Assembly (NCBI RefSeq): GCF_014207445.1
Contig: NZ_JACHEM010000007.1
Span: forward strand, 248,001-312,000
Source: Streptomyces candidus
Lineage (GTDB): Bacteria; Actinomycetota; Actinomycetes; Streptomycetales; Streptomycetaceae
DNA length: 64,000 nt
Direction: 5' to 3'
Under the pieces are notes generated by a model. It searched no databases, was not told the DNA's origin, and saw nothing but the letters and a program-made list of their open reading frames with translations. Positions 42,801 through 64,000 of the stretch are shown here, piece by piece. A program made the position numbers and the translations under genes. The stretch's first letter is position 1; every line of letters starts with the position of its first letter.

Positions 42801-44364
42801 GAACCGCGCGGACACTGTGGACCACCCGCTGCAGGCCGCCGTATGGGGGCTCGGCCGGGTCGCCGCGCTGGAGTACCCGGAGCGCTGGGGCGGTCTGATC
42901 GACCTCCCGGAGACCCTCGACGAGCGGACCGCCGCCGGCTTCGCCGGAGCACTGGCCGGCCTCGACGGCGAGGACCAGCTCGCGGTACGCACCTCCGCGG
43001 TGCTCGCCCGGCGCCTCGTACAGGCCCCCGGAAAGCTGACCGCCCGCACCTGGGACCCGAACGGCACCGTGCTGATCACCGGAGGCACCGGCGCCCTCGG
43101 CGCGCAGGTCGCCCTCCGGCTCGCCAAGGACGGCGTCCAGCACCTGGTGCTGCTCAGTCGCAGCGGTCTCGCGGCGCCCGGCGCCGACGCGCTGCGGGCC
43201 CGGCTCGACGGCCTCGGCACCACGGTCACCGTCGCGGCCTGCGATGTCGCGGACCGCGCCCAACTGGCCGCCGTACTCGCGGACATCCCGGCCGAGCACC
43301 CGCTCACCGGAGTGATCCACGCAGCCGGTGTACTGGACGACGGAGTACTCGACCGGCTCACCCCGGAGCGGTTCGAGGCGGTCTTCCGCTCGAAGGTCGC
43401 CTCGGCCCTCCTGCTCGACGAACTGACCCGTGGATCGGACCTCACGGCGTTCGTGCTCTTCTCATCCGCCTCGGCGGCCGTGGGCAACCCCGGCCAGGCC
43501 AACTACGCGGCGGCCAACTCGGTCCTGGACGCCCTCGCCGAACGGCGCAGGGCCCAGGACCTCCCGGCGACCTCGGTCGCCTGGGGAGCCTGGGGAGGCG
43601 GCGGAATGGCAGAAGGAGCCGGGGCCGACGAGGCCGCCAAGCGCGCCGGAGTCGGCGCCATGGACCCGGAACTGGCCTGCGAGACCATGCTCAGGCTGGT
43701 CATGGAACCCGAGCCGACCGCGGTCGTCGCGGAGGTCGCGCTGGACCGCTTCGTCGCGTCCTTCGGCACGGCCAGGCCCAGCGCCCTGCTCCGGGAGTTC
43801 CCCGGATACGACAGCATGGTGGCCGCCACGGCTGCGCCCGTGGACACCGCCGCCGGGACCGGGCTGCGGTACCGGCTCGCCGCCCTCTCGGCGAACCGGC
43901 GCCTGGAGACCGTCGTGGACCTGGTCCGCACCCAGGCCGCTCAGGTACTCAGCTACCCGGACACGGACGCGGTCGGCGCCGAGAAGTCATTCCGGGACCT
44001 GGGAGTCGACTCGCTCGGAGCCGTCGAGCTGCGCAACCAGCTCAACAAGGCGACCGGCCTGAACCTGTCCGCGACGCTGGTCTTCGACCACCCCACCTCC
44101 ACCTCCCTCGCCGAACACGTCCTCGGACAGCTGATGCCCGAGGACGCGGCAGGGACCGACGGAGAAGAAGCGGAGATCCGGGCGCTGCTGGCTTCGGTAC
44201 CGCTGGCACAACTGCGGGACATCGGTGTGCTGGAACCGTTGCTCCAGCTGGCAGGACGGGGCGGGAGCGCCCCGGCGAAAGACGACACGTCCGACGAGTC
44301 CATCGACTCGATGGCAGTGGCAGACCTGGTACGGGCCGCGCTCAACGGCCAGTCCGACCTGTAG
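15874..44364 (+). CDS. nysI: Six-module type I polyketide synthase, NysI-like (modules 9-14)
   Basis: One uninterrupted frame of 9496 aa; I recall S. noursei NysI as about 9.48 kaa. The N terminus ([20 protein letters not shown]) is a coiled-coil docking helix. Six modules follow: 9 KS-AT-DH-KR-ACP, 10 KS-AT-KR-ACP, 11 KS-AT(methylmalonyl)-KR-ACP, 12 KS-AT-KR-ACP, 13 KS-AT-KR(dead)-ACP, 14 KS-AT-KR-ACP. The C-terminal docking tail ends [17 protein letters not shown]. All six KS domains have TACSSS, and all ACPs have the G-x-DSL phosphopantetheine site. It builds C10-C21 of the polyol half, receives the chain from a six-module PKS outside the window and passes it to NysJ. The ATG at 15874 has only a weak GAG-type ribosome site. 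Confidence 0.95.
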   Translation: MDNEQKLRDYLKLATADLRRTRQRVNELESAAQEPIAIIGMTCRYPGGVSSPEDLWRLVEAGGNGISEFPTDRGWDTEALSESSTRSGGFLHDAPDFDADFFGISPREAVAMDPQQRVALESAWEAFERAGIDPTSVKGSQTGVFMGAMAQDYRVGPADGAEGFQLTGNTGSVLSGRISYTFGTVGPAVTVDTACSSSLVAVHLASQALRAGECTLALAGGVTVMSSPGTFIEMGRQGGLSADGRCRSFGDTADGTGWAEGVGILVLERLSDARRNGHEVLAVVRGTAVNQDGASNGLTAPNGPSQQEVIQQALINSRLSATEVDAVEAHGTGTTLGDPVEAQALLATYGQGRDEDRPLLLGSVKSNISHTQAAAGVAGVIKMVMAMRHGVLPRTLLADEPSSHVDWSQGAVRILDENRPWPETGAPRRAGVSSFGISGTNAHTIVEQAPPAPATENADAAAPEADTVADRGPVPLLVSGRTREALRAQAAALVAALESEPATNPLDLAYSLATTRAGFEHRAVLLAADRDTALAGLTALAEDRETAEQVRGAAQSEGKLAFLFTGQGSQRLGAGRELHAAFPVFAEALDATFAALDPLLERPLREVLWGEDAEALNRTEYAQPALFAVEVALYRLVESWGVRPDYLTGHSIGEITAAHVAGVLSLGDAAVLVTARGRLMQALPAGGAMTAVQATEDEVAPLLAGREDTVSVAAVNGPRSLVLAGQADAVAEIAARLEAEGRRTKRLAVSHAFHSPLMEPMLDEFRAVVSGLSLQAPLLPFVSNLTGEPATVAQVTSADYWVDHVRRAVRFADGIGWLTDHGVTTFLELGPDSVLSAMTQDCLDAADADGHTALPTLRAGRPETDALAAALAGLHVRGAAVRWAEYFAGTGARRHDLPTYAFQRRRYWPKGGAQNQAADLRAAGLGAAHHPLLPAAVSLADSDGVLLTGRLALQSHPWLADHAVRGTTLLPGTAFLELAVRAGDEVGCDRVEELTLAAPLVLPEQGGIQVQLWIGNPDDSGRRTVDVYSRPEESDENAWTRHATGVLAVDEQTAEHGAGFDATQWPPAGALPVAVEGIYDRLAADGFAYGPVFQGLRAAWRRDGDVYAEVVLPEGGDAGADTFGLHPALLDAALHAASFVELGAESRGGLPFSWEGVSLHATGASALRVRLSPAGEDSLAIQVADASGAPVASVESLVLRAVAAEQLDSAATAARDALFGLDWVSVRQGATAPESVAVVGPDAFGLGEHGALTAAAYRDLTELAAADGPVPAVVLVTLDGRTGADAARSAHALAADALASVQSWLGDERFTTSRLVFVTRGAVGGSDVAAASVWGLVRSAQSENPGCFGLVDLDPVGPVTLPLIALSADEPQVIVRGGGVLVGRLVRRAPADQDVSPVWGGDGRVLITGGTGGLGAVVARHLVTEHGVRRLLLVSRRGLGAEGAEELVGELSELGAEAVVEACDVADRDALVDLLARHSVSAVIHTAGVLDDGVVGSLTPERLETVLRPKADAAWNLHELTQDHALSAFVVFSSVAGVIGSAGQANYAAGNAFLDALMERRRAEGLPGLSLAWGPWDRTGGMTGTLAEAEADRHARSGVRALTAEQGVALFDAAQTTREPVVLPVRLDLPVLRAQGEVPPLLRSLIRTRTRRASVAGSSTASGLVQKLNRLEAEERLDLLLDLVRGQTALVLGHAGGDDIDAGRAFRELGFDSLTAVELRNRLNTVTGLRLPATLVFDYPTVRSLVGYILEELLGAEVAVAPPTAGRTAAEADDPIVVVGMSCRYPGGVTSPEDLWRVVTEGADVISGFPTNRGWDVEGLYHPDPDHKGTAYTRSGGFLHDAGEFDPAFFGMSPREALATDSQQRLLLEASWEAVERAGMDPVSLKGSATGVFAGVMYSDYGAVLAAPEFEGFRGGGSSASLASGRVSYTLGLEGPAVTVDTACSSSLVAMHWAMQALRSGECSLALAGGVTVMSTPAVFVDFARQRGLSADGRCKAFSESADGVGWSEGVGMLVLERQSDAVRNGHEILAVVRGSAVNQDGASNGLTAPNGPSQQRVIRQALASGGLSAGDVDVVEAHGTGTSLGDPIEAQALLATYGRDRDEDRPLLLGSVKSNIGHTQAAAGVAGVIKMIMAMRHGVLPQTLHVDAPSSHVDWSAGAVELLTESTPWPETGRPRRAGVSSFGISGTNVHTIIEQPPAPAAPERTATGRPPGITPWLLSGRTRAALRGQAARLLSYVQAHPELDPVDAAFSLATTRTRFDQRAAVLAGDRAELLRSLTALATDRPDAGVIEGEATGRGRTAMLFTGQGSQRAAMGRELYERHPVFSEALDAVFAELDPLLDRPLREVLFADEGTDEAALLDATGWTQPALFAVEVALFRLVRSWGIKPDFVAGHSIGELAAAHAAGVLSLADACALVAARASLMQALPTGGAMVAVRATEDEVTPLLAGREDTVSIAAVNGPESVVVSGDEDAVLEIAAAFDELGRKTKRLRVSHAFHSPRMAGMLDAFRAVVEGLTFHAPRIPLVSNVTGALATDEQVCSAEYWVTHVSDTVRFADCVRTLRDAGTTTFLELGPDGPLSAMAQDTLGDTYDAELVPLCRADRGEALAVTTALARLQVQGLPVDWTAYFADSGARRVDLPTYAFQHEYYWPQLPAAAVAPGDADPADQRLWAAVERGDADELAAILGLGEQEHDSLGSLLPALTSWRRGKQEQSRLDSLRYRVEWAQLNTFAAPVLDGTWLLVTGDAEDAGGAGELVEQLAGTLSAHGARVHRLALDLACADRQVLAARLEATEGFDSAANVLSLLPLDERPGETYTPLSHGLALTLALVQALHDTGSHGRLWTATRGAVSTGSADPLTHPAQAAAWGLGRTVALEHPRLWGGLVDLPEELDERTAQRLAGVLAVKNVPDGEDQVALRVGGVLGRRLVRHTADALPGAAEFSARGTVLVTGGTGALGAEVGRWLARSGAENLVLTSRRGPDAPGADALRAELEELGARVEIVACDAADRDALAAVLAAVPDELPLTGVVHTAGVGQYGPLDGLTPAEFADLTSAKLAGAAHLDALLGDRELDLFVLFGSIAGVWGSGGQSAYGAANAYLDALAEHRRARGLTATSVAWGPWAEAGMATDEAVSGNLKRQGLGFLEPALAMTELRRAVVRGDTTVTVADVDWDRYAPVFTSARPSALLDGLPEVRALADAAGAADTGDTSEFVTRVRALSEPEQIRHLSDLVRSEAAVVLGHGSADSVAEGRAFRDIGFDSLTAVELRKRLAATTGLTLPSTMVFDYPTPLELAQYLLAEILGAVLDVAGPVATGAADDEPIAIIGMGCRFPGGADSPEQLWDLVTDGADAVSDFPVNRGWDAEGLFDPDPDRPGKTYSTLGGFLHEADAFDPTFFGISPREALVMDPQQRLLLETTWETFERAGIDPAAVRGSLTGTFIGSSYQDYGLGAGDGAEGHMVTGSIPSVLSGRISYVMGLEGPAVTVDTACSSSLVALHLACQSLRNGESTLAVAGGATIMTTPAPFIAFSRQRALAQDGRCKAFSDEADGMTLAEGVGILLVERLSDARRNGHPVLAVIRGSAINQDGASNGLTAPNGPAQQRVMRQALANARLAPSDIDVVEAHGTGTPLGDPIEAQALLATYGRDRDPERSLLLGSVKSNIGHTQSAAGVASVIKMVMALRHGLLPRTLHADNPSSHVDWDSGSVRLLHEAVEWPETGRPRRAAVSSFGISGTNAHTLIEQAPPAAEPEAAPAAEPVPVAGGVVPWTVSAKTAAALRAQASRLVSHLETASPAPRALDVGHSLVSSRAVFEHRAVVVPIEDTDPMDALRAVAADGPSAVVARGIADVEGRTVFVFPGQGSQWVGMGARLLTESPVFAERIAECAAAIGEFVDWSLIDVLQGKEGAPTLERVDVVQPASFAVMVSLAALWRSRGVEPAAVVGHSQGEIAAAVVSGALSLQDGARVVTLRSQAIGRTLAGHGGMMSVALPVEQLESRLDIWQGRVSVAAVNGPRSVVVSGEPEALDGLSEELTADEVRVRRIAVDYASHSVQVENLHAELLDVLAPIAPRASEVPFFSTTTGDWLDTEGMDAGYWFRNLRRRVLFADAVHELLAAGHRAFIEVSSHPVLTMAVQDMIDETAEPGVATGTLRRDQDSVSRFLLSAAEVFVRGVDVDWAGIFEDSGARRVDLPTYAFQHEQLWAVPPVAEPAVSADPADAAFWAAVEQQDLSALTSALGTDENSVAAVLPALSSWRRSRKDRSTVDSWRYRVSWTPVGNVPQRSLSGTWLLVGAEGHGHDTDEVADALSGQGAAVTRLVLDGTCVDRAVLAERLAGAGEITGVVSVLAAAEEPDERTPVLPLGLALTVSLVQALGDAGIEAPLWFLTRGAVSTGRSDEITSPTQALVTGVGWTTALEHPQRWGGVVDLPRALDPRAAGRLASALSGALGDEDQLAVRASGVFTRRIVRAAADAQGPARDWTPRGTILITGGSGTLAPHLARWLAGRGAEHLVLMSRRGADAPGVAELVAELAASGTPATAVACDVTDRDAVAALLAQLKAEGRTVRTVVHTAALIELYPLAETTMDAFSRVLDAKVTGARVLDELLDHEDLDDLVLYSSTAGMWGSGAHAAYVAGNAYLAALAAHRRARGLRATSLSWGIWADDIKAGRVDPQTIRRSGLEFMDPQLALSGLKRALDDDETAVAVADVDWATYYPVFTSSRPTHLFAEIPEVRALTEAAEQSTGTVVEGEFAARLRALSAAEQERLVLEVVRTEAMAVLGLSNPDALPDQRAFRDVGFDSLTAVGLRNRLASVTGLTLPTTMVFDHPNPAALAGFLRTELAGAQSAGTPAATASAAATDDDPIVIVGMGCRYPGGVTSPEELWKLTLDGTDAVSVFPADRGWDAEGLYDPDPDRSGKTYSVQGGFLQDVAEFDPGFFGISPREAMSMDPQQRLLLETAWEAFEHAGIDILSQRSSLTGTFIGASYQDYASSVANSSEGSEGHMITGTLSSVLSGRVNYLFGFEGPAVTLDTACSSSLVALHLACQSLRNGESTLALAGGVSIMSTPSAFVGFSRQRALATDGRCKAYAEAADGMTLAEGVGLVLLERLSDARRNGHPVLAVVRGSAVNQDGASNGLTAPNGPSQQRVIRQALVNAGLRSREVDVIEGHGTGTALGDPIEAQALLTTYGQDRDGERPLLLGSVKTNIGHTQMASGVASVIKMVHALQEGVVPKTLHIDTPSSHVDWSSGAIDLLTERTDWPETGRPRRGAVSSFGLSGTNVHAILEQAPAEEPAARPATARPPRPGALPLVVSARSEAALRAQAGRLLALVEEHPDTPLTDLAFSLATSRAGLERRAAVVAGERDELLRGLLALRDGLPGPGVVQGGTARGRTAFLFTGQGSQRPGMGRELYERHPVFADALDAVLARMDGALDRPLREILFSAEGSPEAALLDRTEYAQPALFAVEVALFRLTESWGITPDYLAGHSVGELAAAHVAGVLTLPDACALVAARGRLMQALPEGGAMISLEAAEDEVLPLLQGHEDEVSVAAVNGPASLVIAGVEDTVCDIAATLGARGRRTKRLRVSHAFHSPLMDGMLDDFARVARGVTYHPPVIPLVSHLTGGLAAEGQMTDPEYWVQHVRRAVRFADGINWLSAQGQVRTFLELGPDGVLCGMARDSLTDEPHTALLPLLRSGRPEEQTVTTALAGAHAHGVDIDWTAYFADSDARRIALPTYAFQRERYWPDALAAPTAEPTSAGSAADAEFWSAVERDDVGSLVASLGLDDATVTAMVPALTAWRRRRDEQSQVDAWRYRVTWKPQTGSTAPTALTGRWLVLTPPGTDEAEWSADVVAALATQTVLCEDVGPDRAALAERLAELRAEHGEFAGVLSLLGLAGCAGLARTGVPDSLLLTTVAVQALGDAGIDARLWAVTRGAVSVGRSEPVVGLDQAAVWGLGRVVALEQPDRWGGCVDLPEQLDTHSARRLRGVLTGTAGESEAAVRASGVFVRRLAHSPAAQSTAPTFDPSGTTLITGGTGGLGGHVARGLARAGAEHLLLISRRGEDAPGADALRGELTGLGARVTIAACDVADRDALAALLDSVPDDAPLHAVIHTAGVVEDGVVDTLTPDSFRTVLDAKVASALNLHELTAHLPLSAFVLFSSTAGVFGAPGQGNYAAANAYLDALAEYRRAHGRTALSVAWGPWAGSGMVADAAEIERRVRRGGFEPLAPEPAVRALLRAIEQDDTALALADIDWARFVPAFASARPLPLVGDLPEVRQPATAPTGATGDDTRLRRRLQELPDAERGAFVLDLLRTQVAAVLGHSDPGAIEDDRAFRDLGFDSLTTLELRNTLAAVTGLSLPVSLVYDRPTPREMADFLLAEILGSLPERAAAPVASGRPVHDDPIAVVGMSCRFPGGVGSPEELWQLLVEGGDGITRFPDDRGWDIEALGAGASDTLEGGFLIRVADFDARFFGISPREALAMDPQQRLLLEATWEALERAGIDPSALRGSRTGVFVGTNGQDYPNLLRRSLSDVQGYVATGNTASVMSGRLSYALGLEGPAVTVDTACSSSLVAMHWAGKALSAGECSLVIAGGVSVMSSPDSFVEFSRQGGLAPDGRCKAFSDSADGTAWSEGVGILVLERLSDAVRNGHEVRGIIRSTAVNQDGASNGLTAPNGPSQQRVIQQALADAGLTPAHIDAVEAHGTGTTLGDPIEAQALLTAYGQDRERPLLLGTVKSNIGHTQAAAGVAGVIKMLMAMRHGTLPQSLHIGTPSAHVDWSAGAVELLTEQTAWPETGRPRRAGVSAFGVSGTNAHVIVEQAPALAAPQEQPAESAPAPAVVPWIVSGRTREALQAQIDRITGFAALNTGLSPLDIGRSLATDRTVFPHRAVLLADADGVHEGARGVAGRTPGKTAFLFSGQGSQRAAMGRELYERFPVFAEALDAVLAHLDTELEFPLRKVLFALPGTFEAELLDETGWTQPALFAVEVALFRLAESWGITPDFVAGHSIGEITAAHVAGVFSLADACRLVAARAGLMQALPQGGAMVAVEATEDEVAPLLDANVSIAAVNGPRSLVVAGAEDAVLLVAEVFAADGRRTRRLRVSHAFHSPLMDAILADFARVTETLTFEEPRIPVVSNLTGILATADELRSPAYWVRHVREAVRFADGVRTLRDAGVGAFVELGPDGVLSAMAQQSLDGAQPSPLVVPFLRKDQSEEAAVVAALAALHTHGTGPRWSAFFEGLGARRVELPTYAFQRERYWPEPAAIAAVGVPDPVDAAFWSAVERQDVESLAASLDLDGDTVTTMVPALSAWRRRRGEQSAGADWRYRETWTPLPARTAAAPSGTWLVLLPAGDPSPWTDAAAEALGADVVRVNAGPDAADLTRLLAPAREDRDAAGFAGVVSLLATGTTHATGLPPEAAWPEALLTALGAAGIDAPLWCVTRGAVSVSAAEPLRAAGQAAVWGLGRVAALEHPDRWGGLIDLPATLDGRTGAAFAAALTHRDGEDQIAVRATATLGRRLVRTTATTANPAGDSWRPTGTVLITGGAAAMGGRAARRLARDGARHLVLTGRHAADLAGTEELEAELEQLGATVTFAVCDVSDHDALTALLATLPADLPLTAVIHAEADTDGIGAGEAGLTAALAGAVQLDAVLGDRPLDAFVLFGTVAGVWGVRGQAAQAAHGAYLDALARRRRDRGATALAVSWGAWSDLVEPSMAAHLRLSGLPVLDPDAALAALGRAVADGEPAVTIADVRWETFAPAFTEGRRTALLADLPEARTAIAAADTDRGDERSADDAYRRGLLALPETERDDALLALVTDKVAVVLGHSNTDAVESDLPFRDLGFDSLTAVDLRNQLTAATGVTLPATLVFDHPTPAELALHLRSLLLGALPDTTAPVVPSAHTGDDPVVIVGMACRYPGGVGSPEDLWQLVLDETDAVGEFPTDRGWDLDTLLGGPPEGGRGRSTTGNGGFLYDAADFDPAVFGISPREAIVMDPQQRIVLEAAWEALERAGIDAATLRGSTTGVYVGGGSGDYRPPAEAGQWETAQSASLLSGRIAYSFGLQGPTVSVDTACSSSLVALHLAAQALRSGECSIALAGGVTVMATPAGFVEFSAQGALSDDGRCKAFSDSADGTGWSEGVGMLVVERLSDAQRNGHHVLAVLRGSAINQDGASNGLTAPSGPAQQRVIRQALANSGLTATEVDAVEAHGTGTKLGDPIEAQALLATYGQGRDPERPVLLGSLKSNIGHSQAASGVAGVIKMVMAMRHGTLPRSLYAETPTTQVDWTAGAARLLTEPVAWPESDRPRRAAVSSFGASGTNAHVILEQAPPAGTDPTVTTPHGPAREPGALPVLLSGKSENALRAQARRLLTQVTERPDAALTDLAFSLATTRTAFDHRAALTTTDRAGLLAGLTALAEGRTAPGLVEHQVERVGKRAFLFSGQGSQRLGMGRELYGRFPVFAEALDSVLAVLDPLLERPLREVMWGEDVGLLNETGFTQPALFAVEVALFRLVDSWGVKPDFVAGHSIGEIAAAHVAGVFSLEDACTLVAARARLMQVLPAGGAMVAVQATEDEVLPLLAEREGRVSIAAVNGPSSVVISGDERAALEVAAQLAELGRKTTRLRVSHAFHSPLMDPMLEEFRTVAESLSYEAPRIAVVSHLTGAMASAEELCSAEYWVRHVREAVRFADGVQTLTDRGVTTFLELGPDGVLAAMAQETAPRGAVVVPALRKDRDEETTLVTALARLHVHGAGPRWSAFFADTGAQWLDLPTYAFQRGRFWPDVMPGVTPTARDAQDTRTTDRAFWDAVQQEDFASLEATLDVEGDALSKVLPALFDWRRQQNDESVMEGWRHRIVWKALTGGATANRKALTGTWLAVIPAEFAEDPWVGSALDTLGTRVVRLPVADPDRAALAGELRARTADGTRFAGVLSLLALRETASGSVPGGVALTAVLLQALGDAAIGAPLWCATRGAVSVNRADTVDHPLQAAVWGLGRVAALEYPERWGGLIDLPETLDERTAAGFAGALAGLDGEDQLAVRTSAVLARRLVQAPGKLTARTWDPNGTVLITGGTGALGAQVALRLAKDGVQHLVLLSRSGLAAPGADALRARLDGLGTTVTVAACDVADRAQLAAVLADIPAEHPLTGVIHAAGVLDDGVLDRLTPERFEAVFRSKVASALLLDELTRGSDLTAFVLFSSASAAVGNPGQANYAAANSVLDALAERRRAQDLPATSVAWGAWGGGGMAEGAGADEAAKRAGVGAMDPELACETMLRLVMEPEPTAVVAEVALDRFVASFGTARPSALLREFPGYDSMVAATAAPVDTAAGTGLRYRLAALSANRRLETVVDLVRTQAAQVLSYPDTDAVGAEKSFRDLGVDSLGAVELRNQLNKATGLNLSATLVFDHPTSTSLAEHVLGQLMPEDAAGTDGEEAEIRALLASVPLAQLRDIGVLEPLLQLAGRGGSAPAKDDTSDESIDSMAVADLVRAALNGQSDL
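15976..21140 (+). other. nysI: Module 9: KS-AT(malonyl)-DH-KR-ACP
   Basis: KS about residues 35-445 (active Cys 195; one KS block reads SNISH, where most have SNIGH). AT about 559-909 with GHSIGE (Ser 651) and HAFH, so malonyl-CoA. DH about 929-1200 with His 962 in [10 protein letters not shown] and Asp 1131 in HPALLDAA, both intact. KR about 1404-1630 with GGTGGLG and the B-type LDD motif (HTAGVLDDG). ACP near 1706. Predicted outcome: the C20-C21 trans double bond. Confidence 0.9.
21190..25780 (+). other. nysI: Module 10: KS-AT(malonyl)-KR(A-type)-ACP
   Basis: KS from about residue 1773, AT from about 2303 (GHSIGE, HAFH), KR from about 2947, ACP near 3256. The KR has GGTGALG and catalytic Tyr 3094 in [15 protein letters not shown]. 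It lacks the LDD motif and has the Trp eight residues before the Tyr, so it is A-type. There is no DH. Predicted outcome: the C19 hydroxyl that later carries mycosamine. Confidence 0.88.
25831..30390 (+). other. nysI: Module 11: KS-AT(methylmalonyl)-KR(A2-type)-ACP
   Basis: The AT reads GHSQGE (Ser 3945) and YASH (4046-4049). This is the methylmalonyl-CoA signature and the only such AT in the window. The KR carries GGSGTLAP, an unusual cofactor loop, and [15 protein letters not shown]: Trp plus His makes it A2-type, which sets both the hydroxyl and the methyl centre. Amphotericin KR11 is a known A2 ketoreductase. Predicted outcome: the C17 hydroxyl and the C16 methyl branch, later oxidised to carboxyl by a P450 outside the window. 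Confidence 0.9.
30448..35020 (+). other. nysI: Module 12: KS-AT(malonyl)-KR(B-type)-ACP
   Basis: KS from about residue 4859 (one histidine block reads EGHGTGT instead of EAHGTGT), AT from about 5390 (GHSVGE, HAFH), KR from about 6024, ACP near 6333. The KR has GGTGGLGG and a complete Ser-Tyr-Asn set ([15 protein letters not shown]). Its LDD motif is VED (HTAGVVEDG), still consistent with B-type. Predicted outcome: the C15 hydroxyl. Confidence 0.87.
35068..39545 (+). other. nysI: Module 13: KS-AT(malonyl)-KR(inactive)-ACP
   Basis: KS from about residue 6399, AT from about 6910 (GHSIGE, HAFH), ACP near 7840. The KR fold (about 7540-7760) is disabled at several points. The cofactor loop is GGAAAMGG instead of GGTGALG. 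The catalytic Ser is Thr (FGTVAG). The catalytic Tyr is Gln 7679 (GQAAQAAHG), and the Asn four residues on is Gly. Predicted outcome: an unreduced C13 ketone, which closes the hemiketal with the C17 hydroxyl. Confidence 0.9.
39592..44140 (+). other. nysI: Module 14: KS-AT(malonyl)-KR(B-type)-ACP
   Basis: KS from about residue 7907, AT from about 8436 (GHSIGE, HAFH), KR from about 9063, ACP near 9373 with [10 protein letters not shown]. The KR has HAAGVLDDG (LDD, B-type) and GQANYAAAN. Its catalytic Ser lies in FSSASAAVG. Predicted outcome: the C11 hydroxyl. The AT is nearly identical in DNA to AT15 of the next gene. Confidence 0.87.
41180..41830 (+). repeat. AT14 DNA tract nearly identical to AT15
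   Basis: Most of the malonyl-AT coding DNA here matches 46095-46760 with only scattered, mostly silent differences. For example, TTCTCGGGTCAGGGTTCGCA and long stretches around the active-site Ser and HAFH are identical. Codons ending in T or G (GGT, TTG) are enriched compared with the C-ending flanks, so the tract has sharp edges. Confidence 0.7.
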
Positions 44365-44386
44365 CGCGAGAGTGACGGAGCAGACC

Positions 44387-60679
<16,293 letters not shown>

Positions 60680-60729
60680 CAGGGGCCCACTCCCCGCGCA
60701 TGCCAACATCTGAGGAAGGTTCACGGACG

Positions 60730-63700
60730 ATGCCGGACGAAAAGAAACTCGTCGAATACCTGAAGTGGGTCACGACGGATCTGCACCAGACCCGCCAACG
60801 GCTCCAGGAAGCCGAATCCGGCCGCCACGAACCGGTGGCGATCGTCGGAATGGGGTGCAGGTTCCCCGGCGGGGTCCGGTCTCCCGAGGACTTCTGGGAA
60901 CTGCTCTCCTCCGGCCGGAGCGCGATCTCCGGGTTCCCCGACGACCGGGGCTGGGACCTGGCGGCCCTCGCCGGCGACGGCGAGGGGCGCAGCGCCACCC
61001 AGGAGGGCGGCTTCCTGCACGAGGCGCCGCACTTCGACCCCGCCTTCTTCGGCATATCTCCGCGCGAGGCCCTCGCCATGGACCCGCAGCAGCGGCTGCT
61101 CCTGGAAGTGTCCTGGGAGGCCATCGAACGTTCGGGCATCGACCCGAACACGCTGCGCGGCAGCAGGACCGGCGTCTTCGTCGGAACCAACTCCCAGGAC
61201 TACACCCACCTGGTGCTCGCCTCGCGCGACGACATGGGCGGCTACGCGGGCAACGGACTGGCGGCCAGCGTCCTGTCGGGCCGGCTGTCCTTCGTCCTCG
61301 GTCTGGAGGGCCCGGCGGTCACCCTCGACACGGCGTGCTCGTCCTCGCTGGTGACCCTGCACCTGGCCGCCCAGGCCGTCCGCAACGGCGAGTGCTCGCT
61401 GGCGCTGGCCGGCGGCGCCACCGTGATGGCGACCTCCTCCAGCTTCGTCGGCTTCAGTGTCCAGGGCGGACTTGCCGCCGACGGACGCTGCAAGGCCTTC
61501 TCCGACTCCGCCGACGGCACCGCCTGGTCCGAGGGCGCGGGCATGCTGCTCGTCGAGCGGCTGTCCGACGCCCGGCGCAACGGACACCCCGTCCTGGCGG
61601 TGCTGCGCGGCAGCGCGGTCAACCAGGACGGCGCGTCCAACGGCCTGAGCGCCCCCAACGGTCCCTCCCAGCAGCGCGTCATCCGCCAGGCCCTGGCCGG
61701 GGCCGGCCTCTCACCGGCCGATGTCGACGCCGTCGAGGCGCACGGCACGGGCACCACTCTGGGCGACCCCATCGAGGCGGGCGCCCTGCTGGCCACCTAC
61801 GGCCAGGACCGCGAGGAGCAGCGCCCGCTGTGGCTGGGCACGGTCAAGTCCAACATCGGCCACACCCAGGCGGCCGCGGGTGTCGCGGGCGTGATGAAAA
61901 TGGTGCTCGCGCTGCGCGAAGGGGTGCTGCCCCGGACCCTGCACGTGGACGCGCCCTCCTCGCACGTGGACTGGGAGGCCGGTGACGTACGGCTGCTGAC
62001 CGAGCCGGTCCCGTGGCCGCAGGGCGAGCGGGTGCGCCGCGCCGGAGTGTCGTCGTTCGGCATCAGCGGCACCAACGCGCATGTGCTCCTCGAACAGGCC
62101 CCGCCCGCCGAGGAGGCCGACGAGCCCGCCCCCGCGCCGGGGCTCGCGCCCACGACCGTTCCCTGGCCCGTGTCGGGCCGCGACGAGGCCGCGCTCGACG
62201 CCCAGCTTGCGCGCGTCCGCGCCCTCGCGGACGTACCGGGCCGCGACCCGCTGGACGTCGGCTTCTCCCTCGCCACCACCCGCTCCACGTTCGAGCACCG
62301 CGCGGTGCTCCTGGCCGCCGCGGGCGAGGGCGGCGCACTGGTCGAGGCGGCGCGCGGGGTGCCCGGCAAGGGCGCCGTGGCCGTGCTGTTCTCCGGCCAG
62401 GGCGCGCAGCGCCTCGGCATGGGCCGCGAACTGTACGCGCGTTTCCCCGTCTTCGCCGAGGCGCTGGACGAGGTACTGGCCCGGCTGGACAAGGAGCTGG
62501 ACCGGCCGTTGCGCGAGGTCATGTGGGGCACGGACCCCGAGGCGCTGAACGACACCGGCTTCGCCCAGCCCGCCCTGTTCGCCGTCGGGGCCGCGCTGTA
62601 CCGGCTGGTCGCCTCCTGGGGCGTGCGGCCGGACTTCCTGGCCGGGCACTCCGTCGGCGAGATCACGGCCGCGCACCTGGCCGGGGTGTTCTCGCTGGAG
62701 GACGCCTGCCGGCTGGTCTGCGCGCGGGCCCGCCTGATGCGCGAGCTGCCCGCGGGCGGCGCGATGGTCGCCGTACGCGCCACCGAGGCCGAGGTCCTGC
62801 CGCTGCTGACCGACGGGGTGTCCATCGCCGCGGTCAACGGCCCGGACGCGGTCGTCGTCTCCGGCGAGGAGGCCGCGGTGCTCCGCCTCGCGGACCGGCT
62901 TGCCCTGCAGGGCCGCAAAACCACCCGGCTCGCGGTCAGCCACGCGTTCCACTCGCCGCTCATGGAGCCCATGCTCGACGCCTTCCGCGCCGTGGCCGAG
63001 TCGCTGACCTACGGTGAGCCGTCGGTCCCCGTGGTGTCCAACCTGACCGGGGAGGTGGCCACCGCCGGTGAACTCGCCGACCCCGGCTACTGGGTGCGCC
63101 ACGTCCGCGAGGCCGTACGGTTCGGCGACGGAGTGCGGACCCTGGCCGGCCGCGGTGTGGGGACGTTCCTGGAACTGGGCCCGGACGCGGTGCTCTCCGC
63201 CCTCGTACCGGAGTCCGTCCAGGACCCGGCCGTGGCGGCGCTGCCCGTGCTGCGCAAGGACACCTCCGAGGAGACCTCGGCCGTCACCGCCCTCGCCGCA
63301 CTGTTCACGCGCGGAGTCGCCGTCGACTGGGCCGCGCTGTTCGCCGGCACGGGCGCGCGCCGGGTCGAGCTCCCGACGTACGCGTTCCAGCGCCGCCGGT
63401 ACTGGCCCACGCTGCGCGCCGCCACCGGTGACGCCTCGGGCCTGGGCCTGATCGCCGCCGGGCATCCGCTGCTCGGCGCCGCGGTCACGATCGCCGACTC
63501 CGACGAGATCCTGCTCACCGGCAGACTGTCGGCGCAGTCCCACCCCTGGCTCGCCGACCACCGGGTCGACGGCCGGATCGTCCTGCCGGGCACAGCCCTG
63601 GCCGAACTCGCCGTACGCGCCGGTGACCAGGCCGGCCAGGACCGCGTCGAGGAATTGACCCTGCTCGCCCCGTTGGCTCCGCCCGAGCACGGTGCCCTCA

Positions 63701-64000
63701 CCGTGCAGGTGCGCGTGGGCGCCCCGGACGAGACGGGCCGCCGCGCGCTGACCGTGCACTCCCGGCCCGCCGAAGAGGACACCGAGCCCTGGACGGCCCA
63801 CGCCCGGGGCGTCCTGGCGACCGCCGGACCGGCCGACGAGCCCGGCGGACTCGACACCGCGGACTGGCCGCCGAGCGGCGCCGAGCCGGTCGGCACCGAC
63901 GCTCTGTACGAGCGGCTCTCCGGCGCCGGACTGGACTACGGACCGGTGTTCGGGGGGCTGTCGGGCGTCTGGCGGCGCGACGGCGAGATCTTCGCCGAGG
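60730..64000 (+). CDS. nysK: Final polyketide synthase module, NysK-like (module 18), 3' end beyond the window
   Basis: The ATG at 60730 follows GAGGAAGG, 50 bases after nysJ. The N-terminal docking coil ([20 protein letters not shown]) resembles that of NysI. Visible domains: KS from about residue 33 with TACSSS and KSNIGH; malonyl AT from about 552 with GHSVGE and HAFH; and the first half of a DH from about 910 with a normal [10 protein letters not shown] motif. The frame is open to the window end at about residue 1090. KR, ACP and a thioesterase that closes the ring are expected next, since nystatin/amphotericin K proteins are about 2050 aa. Predicted outcome: C1-C2 added and the C3 hydroxyl set. 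Confidence 0.92.
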   Translation, partial: MPDEKKLVEYLKWVTTDLHQTRQRLQEAESGRHEPVAIVGMGCRFPGGVRSPEDFWELLSSGRSAISGFPDDRGWDLAALAGDGEGRSATQEGGFLHEAPHFDPAFFGISPREALAMDPQQRLLLEVSWEAIERSGIDPNTLRGSRTGVFVGTNSQDYTHLVLASRDDMGGYAGNGLAASVLSGRLSFVLGLEGPAVTLDTACSSSLVTLHLAAQAVRNGECSLALAGGATVMATSSSFVGFSVQGGLAADGRCKAFSDSADGTAWSEGAGMLLVERLSDARRNGHPVLAVLRGSAVNQDGASNGLSAPNGPSQQRVIRQALAGAGLSPADVDAVEAHGTGTTLGDPIEAGALLATYGQDREEQRPLWLGTVKSNIGHTQAAAGVAGVMKMVLALREGVLPRTLHVDAPSSHVDWEAGDVRLLTEPVPWPQGERVRRAGVSSFGISGTNAHVLLEQAPPAEEADEPAPAPGLAPTTVPWPVSGRDEAALDAQLARVRALADVPGRDPLDVGFSLATTRSTFEHRAVLLAAAGEGGALVEAARGVPGKGAVAVLFSGQGAQRLGMGRELYARFPVFAEALDEVLARLDKELDRPLREVMWGTDPEALNDTGFAQPALFAVGAALYRLVASWGVRPDFLAGHSVGEITAAHLAGVFSLEDACRLVCARARLMRELPAGGAMVAVRATEAEVLPLLTDGVSIAAVNGPDAVVVSGEEAAVLRLADRLALQGRKTTRLAVSHAFHSPLMEPMLDAFRAVAESLTYGEPSVPVVSNLTGEVATAGELADPGYWVRHVREAVRFGDGVRTLAGRGVGTFLELGPDAVLSALVPESVQDPAVAALPVLRKDTSEETSAVTALAALFTRGVAVDWAALFAGTGARRVELPTYAFQRRRYWPTLRAATGDASGLGLIAAGHPLLGAAVTIADSDEILLTGRLSAQSHPWLADHRVDGRIVLPGTALAELAVRAGDQAGQDRVEELTLLAPLAPPEHGALTVQVRVGAPDETGRRALTVHSRPAEEDTEPWTAHARGVLATAGPADEPGGLDTADWPPSGAEPVGTDALYERLSGAGLDYGPVFGGLSGVWRRDGEIFAE

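Noticed and set aside
33193..43320. Very long minus-strand open frame (over 3000 codons) opposite nysI
   Set aside because: It mirrors the codon bias of the PKS gene and has repetitive, Arg/Gly/His-rich text with no domain. The same applies to long antisense frames at 19810-27315, 46235-50494 and 53408-59851.
44225..44386. Upstream in-frame start for nysJ
   Set aside because: It lies inside the nysI coding sequence, and the extra residues look like shadow translation. The ATG at 44387 has a ribosome site and begins the docking coil.

Overview
The window is high-GC actinomycete DNA with strong third-position G/C bias and GTG/ATG starts after GGAGG-like ribosome binding sites. It is almost certainly Streptomyces or a close relative. 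From about 9.0 kb to the right edge it is one half of a nystatin-type polyene macrolide cluster. I recognise it from gene order, protein sizes and domain logic: PPTase (nysF), two ABC exporter subunits (nysG, nysH), GDP-mannose 4,6-dehydratase (nysDIII), a six-module PKS of 9496 aa (nysI), a three-module PKS of about 5430 aa (nysJ) and the start of the last module (nysK). No database comparison was possible.

Layout. 1-2.4 kb: a secreted phosphodiester glycosidase-like protein running off the left edge, then its upstream region. 2.4-9.0 kb: a patchy flank. Intact small genes (DUF4352 protein, MSMEG_6728-family protein, two small membrane proteins, a SpoIIE-type phosphatase) sit among decayed pieces of transposases (three families), an iron-type ABC ATPase, an acyltransferase, an epimerase, an XRE-like regulator and a STAS-like protein. 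9.0-14.4 kb, minus strand: the operon nysH-nysG-metallophosphoesterase-nysF. 14.4-14.65 kb: the divergent promoter region. 14.65-15.7 kb, plus strand: nysDIII. 15.9-64 kb: nysI, nysJ, nysK on the plus strand.

How the genes work together. By collinearity the PKS genes are modules 9 to 18. Each module predicts one ring carbon: 9 makes the C20-C21 alkene; 10 makes the C19 hydroxyl (sugar site); 11 uses methylmalonyl-CoA (the C16 branch, later oxidised to carboxyl) and sets the C17 hydroxyl; 12 the C15 hydroxyl; 13 has a dead ketoreductase and leaves the C13 ketone that closes the hemiketal; 14 the C11 hydroxyl; 15 has DH-ER-KR and leaves C9 as methylene; 16 the C7 hydroxyl; 17 the C5 hydroxyl (its DH is dead); 18 the C3 hydroxyl. 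A fully reducing module 15 with a KR-only module 16 is the nystatin pattern; amphotericin has the reverse. NysDIII starts mycosamine synthesis from GDP-mannose, NysF activates the ACPs, and NysG/NysH should export the product. Loading module, modules 1-8, P450s, glycosyltransferase, aminotransferase, thioesterase and regulators are not in the window.

Regulation. Two sites match the PAS-LuxR (PimM/NysRIV/AmphRIV) operator: one between nysH and nysDIII, one upstream of nysI. The second is followed by a perfect 12-bp inverted repeat that probably lies at the 5' end of the nysI transcript. The metallophosphoesterase overlapping nysF resembles the PptH-PptT pair of mycobacteria and is the most interesting functional lead.
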